Part shown: piece after piece, positions 49,270 through 61,348 of the stretch | Layout of the letters: each line of letters starts with the position of its first letter | How positions within the stretch are numbered: the first letter of the stretch is position 1 | Assembly (NCBI GenBank): GCA_900708905.1 | Contig: CAADRB010000006.1 | Location: 2,509,927-2,573,926 of the forward strand | Reading direction: 5' to 3' | Origin: Hymenolepis diminuta | Taxonomy: Eukaryota > Platyhelminthes > Cestoda > Cyclophyllidea > Hymenolepididae | Length of the DNA stretch: 64,000 bases | The notes under the pieces: model-generated | Told to the model about the DNA's origin: nothing | What the model saw: only the letters and a program-made list of their open reading frames with translations | Databases searched by the model: none | Program-made: the position numbers and the translations under genes

Positions 49270-52200
49270 ATATATACCATCCTCCACGGAAAATTTTAGT
49301 CCGTAGTATATGGGCTGAATACGAATGAATATGCCTTCCTGTCATTATTCAGTCAAACAGTTTAAAACTGGAATCTTTAAAATAAATTTTATTGATACCA
49401 GTAAAGAGAAACGCAGGTTCTACAACTAAGTGGTGCAAACTGTTCATTGAAATGCCAACAAGTAACGTAAAAAAAAGACAGTAAAATTTTATTCTTTCCT
49501 CCCCTTCGATTTTTTTCTATTTCTTCTTAAAATTACGGCTATTAGGAACATCTGCCCAAAAACAAATTTTCAATTCAAATTTGCCATCATTAACCTGTTC
49601 GAGCTTGGAAACTGGGATTGTTATTGACAACTTTGAATGAATTTCAGTAAGCTATAACCAATCTAGTTTCCATTTTCAAGAAGCAATTTACAGTGAGTCG
49701 TCTGAAATTAAAATCATTAATTTGAATAAGGAAATTGCGCTGCTCGACACGCCATTATTAACTTTTCAAATATTTATATATAAAATTATATTATTAGTAG
49801 TTAAAAATTTCATACGTTAATGCTAACATCTCTCAGTGATGATATTTTTCAGCTGGTTCGCAAAGTGCATTTCTAGAGTACTATAAATAGGACATCAAAT
49901 ATTAGGTTAGAAACCGCTGTTGCTGGTATTTAAGATTTTTAACTTGCCTTAAAAATGTAATCATGCATCTAACACGTAAGGCATTTCAAAATGATTTGAA
50001 TTTTCGATGAGTTAAACTTTTGTTAGTATATTTTCCGTCTTACATCTAATTGTGCTTCTCATAATAGACAATTAATAAAGGGTTAGCAGAGGTCCTCATT
50101 CTTCCATTATTGTTTTGTTATAATTACACTTTGATTTTAGGTGTGATTTGTTGTAAGACTTCTACTAATTTTTCAAAATTTTGCAATAACGCAAAAATAA
50201 TCCTAAATGTACATTAGCGCGTTAACATTCCACAGATAGTGTAACTTATGCACAGCACAGCACTCCTTAAATAATTCATTGGGTTGCAACTAGCTCTTCG
50301 ATGATGATGACACTGTGAAGGATTGACACAATTCGCTACATTCCAAGATTAACAGTGAGTTGAGTTAAGTAAGTAAGCCATTGACCAAACTTTGCTTCTG
50401 CTCAGACAACCCAAAAGTAAGAGATTTGGTATATGGAAAGCCTACTATTTTTGGTAAGGTGAGCCAACTTCATATTTAAAGTGAATAAAAAACACTGTTC
50501 TTTTCAAGCAAAACCATTTTTCTGTTAAATAAGGGGTGGATACATTCAGACAGGGAAGCTCATTTTTAAGAAGTCAACTGATTTTCCATGCATTCAACTC
50601 ACGTTTGAAAGCTGTTGATTAGCATGCATAAATGATAATTTAATGAACTGAACGAAGGAAAGCTGAGTCACTACAAGTGCTTGCTGTGCACAGAGAGCAT
50701 TCAACTTCAGACTAACTGATGATAGATTACAATGCGGACGAACCAATAACAATGGAAAGTTTCATATTACGTTCATATTTTGATTGTTTGACTTCCAGTT
50801 TCAGTTAGGGACTAAGGAAATCTGTGAGTGACGTTATTGTTGAAGAAAATATTTCTCACATCGTATAAAAGTATATATTCCTTAGTGACTTTACCATCAG
50901 TGTTTTACCTACCCATTCTTCTTACTATTTTAACCTCATCCAACTTGCGTATTGGAGTGTAGACAAGATATTAGGAAAGCACCTTGTATTTACAATTACA
51001 CAAGGCTACTCAGTTGAGTCAGTGCCTGGAATCTAACATTCAAATGACAAAGGCTCTAACAGGTGTTTCAGTCATTACTACTGAAATCAGTAATTGGTTC
51101 ACGCTTAATAGTATCATTTTCAATTGTTTCATTAAAGAATAAAAAAGTTATAAACTTTTCGTTGAAATGTCGGAATAGTTTTTTTCTAGATAAATGTCCA
51201 CTTTATTTGATATTATCTCTAATTCAGATTCCTTTTTGTTAAATATTTCCACTTAATAACAAATGCCTAATTAATTTTGTCCTGAAAACGAAACCTTGTC
51301 AATAAAATAGGTTAATTTTCCTGGCGAAAATGAAAATATGGTCCGCGTATCAACTATCTCAGCCTAATCCAGCTGACAGGCTTGGAATTTGATTGATTAT
51401 GTATAATATGGTAAAACAATCAAGATATTTTAGTGACTGTGTATTTATTTGATCATTAAGGTCGTATAGGCTTCCCTTTTACGTGAAATTGGTGAACGAG
51501 GAGATTTTGGGTTGAGCTAAGATATGTGAACGTACATTAGCTTATAATCAGCTCTTATATCAACTAAAAAGTCCATACTTTTAAATTGAAGAGTAATACC
51601 AACAGCACCTAATTCTTAAACGTAAAAATTTTCATGTCGCACATGAAGCCTGTAAAGAAGAAATTGGAGGTGCAACCACGCTTCTTTTTTGTTGCGATAC
51701 CGGAAGTGTACTTTTATATAATTACTCCGGATTCAAGGCCGATCAAAGAAAGGATGATGAATATTCCGGACATATAGCCTTCTCGGCCAAACATCAAGAT
51801 ATAAAGATGGAAAAGAATATTATAATGCGAAAAGGGTAGCCATAAAGCCTTACAGAGCTCTCTCTCTTCACAGCGTATTAGAGTGTGAAAGCTATGTACT
51901 CTATTCGTTTGCTCTATACGACATTCAAATAAATGGATATGTTATAACTATTACCCCATCCTTTAAACTTGACCATTTTCGGTGGTGTGATTTATTTGAT
52001 ATCAAATCAATGAGAAATTATTGTTTGAAATGCGGATATTAAAAATGCAAGCGAATGCAATTCTTATGTCTAGAAAATCTATTTTATGCGCAATTTCGCT
52101 TCAGTCGCTCATAAAACAAGGCGTCAATTTAACTGAAGGTTCTTATATTTCTCAAGAAATGATGTCTTTTAAAACAAGAAGGTTCCAGTCTTAATTCTAT

Positions 52201-52974
52201 CTGTAGGTTTCAAGAATGAAACCTCTAAACTTCACTTTTCCATCCTTCTGTTTACGATATCATAAAATTTGTTTATACTCCCGACCAAATGGTGGTCCGA
52301 CGAAGTTGATTAAATAAATTAAGCAACATCCATGGTTGAAGGGCTGAACAACAATTCCTGAAATGTTTTCTTAAATTTTGCCTGAGGCACTCATTGAATT
52401 TTTCTGTGAGTTTTTGATTAAGTACTCTCTGACTCCTCACGAGTACGTAATTATTATAAATACTGTCCATTCCGAGGTTAAAAACTACTCTCCTATACAT
52501 ATTTCCTAAATCATTGATATTTAAACATTTACGCAGAGCATATCTAACATATAATTGCCTTGGAATATGCAAACTCATAAATATACTTTTTGAAAAATAG
52601 TCTTTGCCTTTCATGTAACTTTAGGTTTGCCTTAGGACGCATAGATTAGTGATATTACACGGTGCTTCAGTGGATTAAAGATGAAAATATGATGTGGCAA
52701 ATTAAAAAAAACAGCTATAAACGAGAGTGCTTGAAAAAATTTAATGCGATGACTCATACAACCTGAGCTGACAACTATTTGGAACGTATATAAAGTTTTA
52801 TATTTACATACTCAGAATTAGTTTGTGAAATGCAAAGTTACGAAAATACTAGTCTTCACTTTGAGAAATTTTCGTCTTCACAGATAAGATCTAGAAAAAA
52901 TTGCTTCTCTCAAAACTACCTTCATGATAAAGTGTTTTTATTTATTTATACATCATACACTTTGCGAAACTCAG
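49270..52974. other. Non-coding region upstream of THADA
   Basis: 3.7 kb of AT-rich sequence. The one longer frame (52273-52614, minus) is listed separately. I recognise no RNA gene or promoter motif. Confidence 0.45.
52273..52614 (-). CDS. Unrecognised 113-residue open frame
   Basis: Begins MKGKDYFSKSIFM and ends with RRTTIWSGV. It is basic, with many Arg, Asn and Leu residues (for example LNQKLTEKFNECLRQNLRKH). I recognise no family, signal peptide or membrane segment. No splice sites or poly(A) signal single it out. It is longer than most chance frames in this AT-rich DNA but may still be spurious or a decayed mobile-element fragment. Confidence 0.15.
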   Translation of the reverse strand: MKGKDYFSKSIFMSLHIPRQLYVRYALRKCLNINDLGNMYRRVVFNLGMDSIYNNYVLVRSQRVLNQKLTEKFNECLRQNLRKHFRNCCSALQPWMLLNLFNQLRRTTIWSGV

Positions 52975-53400
52975 TTAACTTAAAAGTTGTAGCTACCTCA
53001 TCTCCGATGTGTTAAGAGGACAAGCTGCTGGATATTATGTAAGTTCGTTTCGCCTTACCACACATTGGAAGAAAAAGAATTAAAGTGACAAGACCGAACA
53101 TCATGAATAAAACCGATTAAGAGGTCCTCTACATTGTATACAAGTATTTGCTGCAATCTAGGTGACAATTAATGAACTTTGAATTTTGGAACGTGAACTA
53201 CCCATTTATTAAATATTGTACAATCAGGAACTTAAAATTAATTGATATAAGTTTCTTAAAAGCTCTAACATTGCTTTCTGTATTCTTTTGATCCCTCCCT
53301 CTTTATCGTTTGCTGGCTTTCTGTTAACCGACTTCAGTTGATTCCCACAGTTAAAAAAATTGTAAAATTTTTTTTATTACCGCGGGATATAATAATAACA
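52975..53400. repeat. Dispersed repeat A, copy 2
   Basis: Shares with copy 1 the block TTTTGGAACGTGAACTA (53184-53200), the upstream CTCATCTCYG...GCTGCTG blocks and downstream TTTGATCCCTCC, GGCTTTCTGTTA and TTGTAAAATTTT, in the same order. Confidence 0.65.
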
Positions 53401-53624
53401 CATTAGCGGAAGTTTAAGGAAGTTTACTCAATGAGATGAGAGGTTTATTTCTTCAATATTCGGATCTGAACACAGCAAATAGCAAATAGTCAGATAAACA
53501 AAGAAATAGGAGAGTTAAAGTAATTGTAAATCTAATTTAAGAGCCAGGCCAAGTTAGGCTAGATATTTCCTCATAAAACCAATAATCTTCTTAAGACTAA
53601 TAGGGTACATGAGCTTTTCTAGAG

Positions 53625-53810
53625 TGAAAAGACCAAGAGTTTCGCTGGAAACATTTGTATTGAACAACTGCAAATAAATGAGAAGGAAATAAGGAAGGAA
53701 TGGAATGAGTAATTAGGAGGATAGGGGAGGCGGCAGTACTGAGAGGGGACAATCCGGATTGTGAGGAACAAGGGAAACGAGGTGCGATAGGGCGGTTGAC
53801 TTCACATTCA
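53625..53810. repeat. Dispersed repeat B, copy 2
   Basis: Parallels 1795-1990 block by block: AAAGACCAA, TGTATTG, purine tract, GGGAGGCGG, CTGAGAG, CCGGATTGTGA. It follows repeat A copy 2 within about 230 nt, whereas near 1.8-3.8 kb repeat B precedes repeat A. Confidence 0.5.
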
Positions 53811-55279
53811 TTGTTCATTAATGAAAAATTGTCATTTAGAATTTCGGACGTCTAGAAATACATTAATCACTGCAAAATTTTGAATTTAACTTTCGTCTTT
53901 AATAATTGGTTTAAAGTGTTTTAAATATACCTCTGTGAATGAGGATTACTGCTAGTTTTGATAGTTTAATTACTATTCGAGGACTTGTATATTTTGCTAT
54001 AGTGTTGCATTTGTATTCATTGTGCTAAACGGCTCTACGCTTTCAAGGAACAATTTTCAAGCATTTTAGAACAATTTAGTTTGATGAAGGAGGAGTATAT
54101 CCTACAACTACTCTCATGCGACTCACTTTCCCTCCATTTTAACCAAAATTAACCGGTGACGGTATCCGCCCACATCATGGGGTGTTTTCTAATAAGCATC
54201 GATTTCGTAATCTCTGTCTAGGCAAAGGTGTAAGATGCCTATTGCCTTACAGGCGTGTTTATTGAAAAAAAAATGCTCCTGGATGCATAAGGTTGTTTTT
54301 TATTAAGTATGTCCCTCTCGGATGGATGGCATTGGTCACTGTAACTCAGCCGAATTGACTTTTAATTTAATATCCATGAAAGAGGTCTTCTAATGCAGAT
54401 TTAATTCACATTTTAACAATATGAATCTGGATGTTTCAAAACCATCGCATGATGTGCCACGCGCAAAAATAATCTTATGAATTGTGATGAACCTTACATC
54501 CAATGCAAATCGATGTCTAAATTAGTATGAAATGTTAAAAATCTTATCAAATTTAAGGGCATAAAATTTTATTATCTAATATATTGCATTTGGTTTAATG
54601 GAAGCATGGCATAATATTGCATCTCATATTACAAAAAACGTTAATTTGAGCCGACTGTATAACAAATGTTTGTTCGTATTTGGGAGAAATATCGTCTGAA
54701 AAGTCACAACATTGAAAAGTTAATTTAACAGAAGAAAATTTGGCTTAATTTTTATGTTAATTAAATGTGGGAGTGAAGAACATATTTTTCGTGAAAAATT
54801 GAATATTCGGATTATCAATTACAAATTCCCCTAGTTTAGATGTTCTGTCATCGTACAAAATTATTATATTACGAGATAAAGAGGTAAATCGCGTGGAATT
54901 CAAAGGTAACAACAGGATATTAAAAATCCTACTCCATTTTAATACTGAATTCCTTAGGTTACCTGAATTCTTAGTAATGAGTAAAGTCTATCACGTTGTT
55001 AATAATTCCATGATCTAAATATCGGTATTTAATTCCAGTATTTCCTGGGTAAGTTTATGTTTGAATATCCAGAATTTATTTACCAGATTGATTGAAGTGA
55101 GCAATCATTCAAGTTATCTTAATGAATTTGCCCATTCTTGCTATCATGAGCAGCTAATGGATACCGAGATGTCTTTAGTACACCCTACTTTATTATACGT
55201 CTCAATGAGGTGGCTATTGAATTTCCGAAGCTAACCACAATGAACTATCAGTTAAAGCTATCTTCCACTCAGACACACT

Positions 55280-55740
55280 GGATAATATTTCAGCTTATTG
55301 AGCTCAAGTGGCTTAAAATTTTTAGCCATCTCATCTCCGTTATGCTAAAATTGTAAGCTGCTGAAAATCATTTAAGTCGTTTTGCCATCTCAAAAGTTGG
55401 GAAAAAAAGTGAATTGATGTGGTAGGGCTAACTACCCTTGGTTAAAAATGCTTGTCAATAAGCAGACAAGCATTTGCTTAAATCTAGGGAACGAGTCATT
55501 AAATGTGAATTTTGAAATTTAAGCTACCCGTTTATCAAAAAACGTTCTACTCAAATCCAAAAATCCAATGGAATGAGACTCATTGATAGTTAGACTTTGC
55601 TCTCAGCTTCTTTTTGAACCCCTTCTCTTTATTATTTATTGGACTATCTAATAAACAATTAGAGTCACTTTCCACATCTAAGAATAACGAAAATTTTTGT
55701 ATTTCCGTAAGTAAGAATAATAATCGTATCTTTTATTTTA
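55280..55740. repeat. Dispersed repeat A, copy 3
   Basis: Carries the same ordered landmarks as copies 1 and 2: CATCTCATCTCCGTTATG, AAGCTGCTGAA, GTGAATTTTGAAA, GCTACCCGTTTAT, AATCCAAAAATCC, TTTTTGAACCCC and AAGAATAATAAT. More diverged in the 3' half. Confidence 0.55.
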
Positions 55741-56439
55741 ACAATAAATTGCTCGATTTGGATTTTCATAACACCGAAGAAGTAAATTTATGAATAAAAG
55801 ATGGTCAACAGACTTGGGAATGAAGCAGCTTGAAATTTAACTGACATAACATATGTTACTTGTCTTTCAGAAACGATGTTTACTTAACAAATGTCTTATT
55901 CTGAAATGTTTAAATCTGGTCCTCGGGGGAAAAATCTAGTTCAACCAAGGGGTTTGTTGATCATTAATAAAAATTTAAAAAATTGTTAAATGTAAAAAAT
56001 AAGTTACTTAACGATCATTTTGTAATTGTTTTATTAATGACAAAAGAGACTTTTATCGATATTATCTCCTGTTACTTCGTCAATCCAAATTCTCCTTTCT
56101 ACTCAAAGTTACTAACACGAATGGCAGATTGATTTTTTTAAAATTTCTTTTATTCTTGATGCCTTTTTGCAATGGAAACGATTAAAATGCCCTATTGATG
56201 TTAGCTAATCAGATTCGAGTGGGCGAAGAATAAATAATTAGGACGATCCAACACTATAGAAGTTGAAACGGTTTCTGGTCAAAAGAACATTGTCCTTAGG
56301 ATAAAGAACACGATATTTTATTCCACCTTAAGTAAACTCTGATCAGTTCTGCTTTGTTAAAATCATTCATGATCATCATGTCTAATCTGTCTTTGGATGA
56401 AGAAAAATAAATTTATGCGATGCGATCGACTCTCCTAAT

Positions 56440-56733
56440 TGATCAATTTTTCAATGAGCACTGGGCATTAGAAGACAAAATCAAATCAGTAACTCAAGTT
56501 GTAAGTCACAAAATTTGAATTTCGGAGAGTAAAGCATTTGAGTACCCATTAAGTCAATTTTATGCATTCTGAATCCAAAAATTGAATGAAGTAAGACTCT
56601 TCAGATATCCTGCGTTCATTCACAAATTCTATTTTATTTCTACACCATTACCCTTTATAAGCATTTTCTAATACTCAATTGCAGTTGCTTCCCCATGATT
56701 TTAAGGTAAAAATTTTCCCTTGCTGAGGGTTAT
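56440..56733. repeat. Dispersed repeat A, copy 4 (diverged)
   Basis: Shares TGAATCCAAAAATT, GTAAGACTCTT, GTTGCTTCCCC, GTAAAAATTTT and GGGTTATAATAATA with the other copies. It ends exactly where the phosphatase-like exon begins. Confidence 0.4.
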
Positions 56734-56906
56734 AATAATAGAGAGAGTGATCGGAGGTTTGACACCCGGCTTTAGAAATGTGGAAGAATGGATAGGGACA
56801 CAGGGACCAATCACCATGACGATGTCTCGATTCTGGTTGGTGAAGATATTTATTCCAACCATCATTGACTTCAGTCTGGGCTTGACATGCGCCCATCAAC
56901 GTTGGT
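56705..56906 (+). CDS. Isolated exon resembling a protein tyrosine phosphatase domain
   Basis: The frame reads ...RVIGGLTPGFRNVEEWIGTQ then GPITMTMSRFW...PTIIDFS. This follows the order of the classical PTP segment INAxYIPGYRxxxEYIATQGPxxxTxxxFWRMxWExxxxxIVMLT: GFRN..E, W-I-x-TQGP, T, FW, PTII. Differences include GTQGP for ATQGP and FWLV for FWRM. The exon ends at a strong GTGAGT donor (56907), phase 2. Its acceptor is probably AG at 56703-56704 or AG at 56734-56735. No CX5R active-site exon or WPD-loop exon is visible in the window. It could be one exon of a long gene, a divergent D2-type domain, or a relic. Confidence 0.45.
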
Positions 56907-59900
56907 GAGTCAGCTGTGGATTACGGGACTTTCATAACTTCAGTTTAGTACGGCTTTGTCGTTTTCCAACTAAAATATACGCCATGAATGAGAAGTTAAT
57001 CTTTACTTTTAAATTTAGGTTATTTATTTGCTAATCTGTTTTATAAAACAAAAAATTGATCGGAACACACATACCATGAAATTTTATTTAAAACTTGTAT
57101 TACTGTCTTTGCACTCGAACAATTAGTTTTACAACAGTAATATATTGATGAGCCACCAAATTCTGGAATAGAAATCTTTATAAAGAGTTATTATTCAGTC
57201 ATTCTAACTGTAAAGAATAATCTTAGGACATTCATACCCTGAAGGCTAGTTAGGTACTGTTGAATTCGCGTAATGATAAAGAAGCTCAAATTCTCACCGA
57301 TCTGCATGATTTTTCTCAAGGGAGAAATTCCACCTTTTAAATTCACGTTTTAAAATCCTGAGGTATGCAGAGCATCAAATGGGATATCTGAGAAAATCTA
57401 AAAGGAAATAAAATGTGAGTCGGGGTGTGAATTTAAGTGCTGCTACTCTTGCAATTACATAACTTTCTTTGCAATTGGCAAAAGATAAATGAGATGGAGC
57501 TTTCTAAAAGGCCTTAACATCAAAGAAATGTACTCAAATGATCCACAAACGGAGTGAAAAGAGAGGAGCGCAATAGAATGAAGTGATTTCAGGGTAGGAG
57601 TAAAATCCTTGGGAAGCAAAACTCACCGCTCATTCAAACACACATGTAAAATCAGAAAAAAATCGGTCCCACTGATGCTTAGCATTAATGTACATATTCA
57701 GCAACTTTTCCGCATCTTAGCTTTTGACATTTTGGGACTGTCAGTTTAGTACCTCTTAGCTGGTAGCTTAATACATTGAACAGTTCAGTCAGTAGTAGGA
57801 AGCACTAATCATATGTTTCAGCAAACCACCAATTACTAGGGCATTTGGTTATTGCCATCAGTAGGTGTGTCGATGTGTACCAGGTTTGTGATGACTGATT
57901 TCGTAGACAAGCATGTTACCAGTGTGTCATCAGTCCACAATTTTAATGCAAATGGCTCTTCAGCCATCGGTTGCAAATAGCTGTCGTTAAAACTAACGGG
58001 TTTAGCCAAGAGTCACGACTACCTTTAACGATATAAAAGTTTTGATGATAAAATAATAGTAATTAATTTAATTATAATATATAATCAGGTGAAAAAATTT
58101 AAATATGGGTAGGGCAAATAGTTTCGATTATGATGAAGTGAGAGAGGGCAATCTACAGAAGTTATAAATAGACATTACTCCAATGGGATTTCACGGAATC
58201 TCTACCTTTTACCAAATGGTTTAATATTTCTTATCCTAATCTTATGAATTTCAAATTTATGTATTCGACTCCACTATTTCCACATTAAGTTAATGCCCCT
58301 GATGCCTGGTACTGATGGACCAAATGATGGATTTGAACGGCTGGCCATTACATCTCAAAAAATCTTATCTCTTTCAGTAGCTAAGAATAGCTAGATGATA
58401 GTAGATGTGTTTTTGGCATATCAAAGCTTGATGTTTTGTTTTTTAAACTAATTACAACTAGTACAGGAAAAGCTTCTCAACTTGATAAAACGCATCTTTT
58501 AAATCTTCGCAGTATGTGCAATAATTGTGATTCTGTTAAGGGCAGTTTGAAGATTTTAACTAAGAGTACGTTGCCTTCTAATTAACTACTTGAATACTTT
58601 TGATTAAACTTAAGTTAAAGGAATTTCAAAATCGAATGGTCAAATTGAACTATAATCTGGCCTTTCCCGTTTGAATCCTCATTTTAAGAGAGATTGAATT
58701 ACCTTCTGACCATCTAAAAAGAGATTTAATTGAGTCCGGAAAATAAATTGCTTTTCATTTTCCCTGAGGGCAAGTGGAAAATCTTTCTTTTGTTTTTGCT
58801 TCAAATGAAACAGAAAAATGTACTTTTCATATTAATTTAATGACGTTTTGGTGACTTTGGAATATATACTGGGGAATTTCTTGATGATGGCGTTTTATTA
58901 TCAAAAAGTATTTTATAATTAAAAAAATTCATATCCTACGAAATGTCATCCCTTCTTAAATAGTGAAAAATTATCTCTGTTCAGACCATGATTTGTCTTG
59001 TTCTCCGCTTACATGTTCCATATTGGTCTTTGAGGAAATATTTGATGTTATTTCTGAAGTGGGCAATTTCTGGCATACATAATTAATTTAAAGTTCATAC
59101 TCAATTTAATTTATGTGAATATAAGGAGTATATTAAAAATAAAAGCGTTTAATTTCATCCTAATCAAAATAGTGATGATACGAATTAAATATACAGTTAG
59201 AGGTTAGATATGGACTTTGTGTAAAGTTATCAGAAGTTAAACCGACTGAGTAAATATTTACTATTATTGGATAGGCTGCATAAACAGATATCCAAGACGT
59301 AAACCACTGAATATTTTATGATTTGTATTGTATTACTGTAATTAGAGGAAAATGTTTTCGCCCGTGAAACATATTTGGTAACTGGAATAAGCTACTACTC
59401 TTTTTATTCAAAGAGAGAGAGTTCTTCAAATTAAAGTGTTTACATTTATATAACATCTATGCTTCATTAAAGGGCTTAACTGCTCTTGATAACAGTTTTT
59501 ATGCACACATAGCTTTTTATATAGTTTTGCTTAAAACAGTCAAAGTCAATCTTAATATTTTACAACATGGTGCATATTTTTAAACATTTCGTAAATTATC
59601 AAAACCCATAATTCGTACGCTTGATTGCTTAAAGATTCGTAAAATATTATTATTACCTACAATAATACAAAAAAATTAGCCATTTTAATTGTGAAAAGCA
59701 ACTGACATTGAATAAAAGTGACCAAGAATGGAAAAGGATCTAAAAGGTACTGAGAACGACGTCACATTATCAAAGGATTCAACCTCATTTGGTTTTTGGA
59801 CTCGGGTTGTGCAACATTTATTAACTGAGCAGTTAACGTTCCACAATTCTTATTTCACGATTCGACCTCTGAGATGTAGTACGTGATTGTTCACAATGTT

Positions 59901-60934
59901 CAGTGCATATTAACTGGTATTATTTAATCATGCCACTTCATTTCGTTTTTTTCTTCTAATGTTTGAGAAAACAAAATATTCTTACAGGCAGCTTATCAGC
60001 CTAAAGATTTAATAAAGCCGAGAAGAAATAGGTACAATTTTTAAGTTTGCAGAGCTACGTAATTGTGTTCACTCAAGGTGAAACTCGTAAAAAATTAATG
60101 CTTTCACAGAGTAATGAATTTTGGAAGGTGTGAACTTCAAAAATTTTGCCGCCTGCAAAATCTGACTATATTATGTTTAGTTCAAGCTATTCAAGCATTC
60201 GATAAAAACCTTTTAAGCATTGGAAATCATATTTTGTTCTTAGCTCCTTCTTCCGTTAAGCTATTTCTTAATTAAAAATTCCTAATTATTAGATCGAAAT
60301 GGATATTCCCCCTCATAATCTTGAGGAAAATTTCAGACCATTCAAATCCTCATGCTTATTTTCTTTTGAAACGAATATATAAATATAAATATATATATAT
60401 ATTGGTATTAACTACACATATGAGGGAGTGAAATTAAAGTGTCTGATTATTGATTTTCTGCGGTAGTAAAAATTAAAGCCAAGAACTTCTTAAGGTGCCA
60501 CATATATATGCATCTGGTTAGATATAATTTGCCTAAACATTTTTTAATTACTGGAAAAAAATTAGATTTCAGAGCCAATCACTTAATCAATCGAATTCAG
60601 CAATCACCATCTTGAATTTCTTGTATTAATGATAAATTAGTAAATTTCACCACACAAAGAAAAGATTCTTTTAATACATTCATTTTATGCATGCTTTCAA
60701 ATAAAACCCTGTGTTTTTATTTGTGACATTTCGTTTTCAAGACGCACATTAATCCTCAAATGAAATTCCAGAACTACCAGATCTGCGTGGCCATTGGTCA
60801 GTTCGTTTAACCAATGAGCGGAGCTTCTGAATATTGTGACGCATTTCAGCACTCATGAACAAGTTTCATGCATGCTTGACCGTAGTAATTCGTATCTTAT
60901 TTAACGTACATAGGTCGGTTAATGTTATCATCCT
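56907..60934. other. Region between the PTP-like exon and the innexin
   Basis: 4 kb of AT-rich sequence, intronic or intergenic. I found no further phosphatase exon, RNA gene or clear promoter. It includes short (AT)n tracts at about 60.39 kb. Confidence 0.45.
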
Positions 60935-61348
60935 ATGGATACCCGTATAATTGATGAATTAGCCAATTCTGGCGCTTCTATTGGCACTGATAAGTCTTGC
61001 CAGGATGATGATTTCGTAGATCGAGTTAACCATACCTACACAATGAATCTGCTAATGTTTTTTACCGCTATAGTTTTATCTCGCCAGTTGGTCGGCAAGC
61101 CGATTAGTTGTTGGATTCCAAATGATTTTACAGGAGCTCAGGGCGAGTATGCGGAGACGGTGTGCTGGGTGACTTCTACGTACTTTATTCCACCGGCGCA
61201 AGCTACTGTACCCATTGAGGAAGATGTGCGGTATGAAAAAAAGATCTACTACTACCAATGGGTCCCTTTTATTCTTATGATTCAAGCGGCGCTGTTTGTG
61301 GTACCCTGTATTGTATGGAGGTTATTCAATACTCAGTCGAGAATTAAT
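60935..61348 (+). CDS. inx: Innexin gap-junction protein, first coding exon (3' partial)
   Basis: Innexins are four-pass membrane proteins forming invertebrate gap junctions. The exon encodes 138 residues and ends in phase 0 at a GTAAGT donor. Seen in order: a short cytoplasmic N-terminus with DDDFVDRVNHTYT (the D..D+.....T block common in innexins), TM1 (NLLMFFTAIVL, about 35-50), the first extracellular loop with the two conserved cysteines in CWIPNDFTG...YAETVCW, then YYQWVPFILMIQAALF, the innexin YYQWV signature at the start of TM2, and PCIVWRLF. The second loop, TM3 and TM4 are not in this exon. No continuation is recognised in the remaining 2.6 kb, so the next exon lies beyond a long intron. 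Confidence 0.9.

Noticed and set aside
51765..51800. A CTTCTCGGCC word followed by ATCAAGAT, recalling the 5' end of U2 snRNA
   Set aside because: Only about 10 nt match; the branch-point recognition sequence and the Sm site do not follow.
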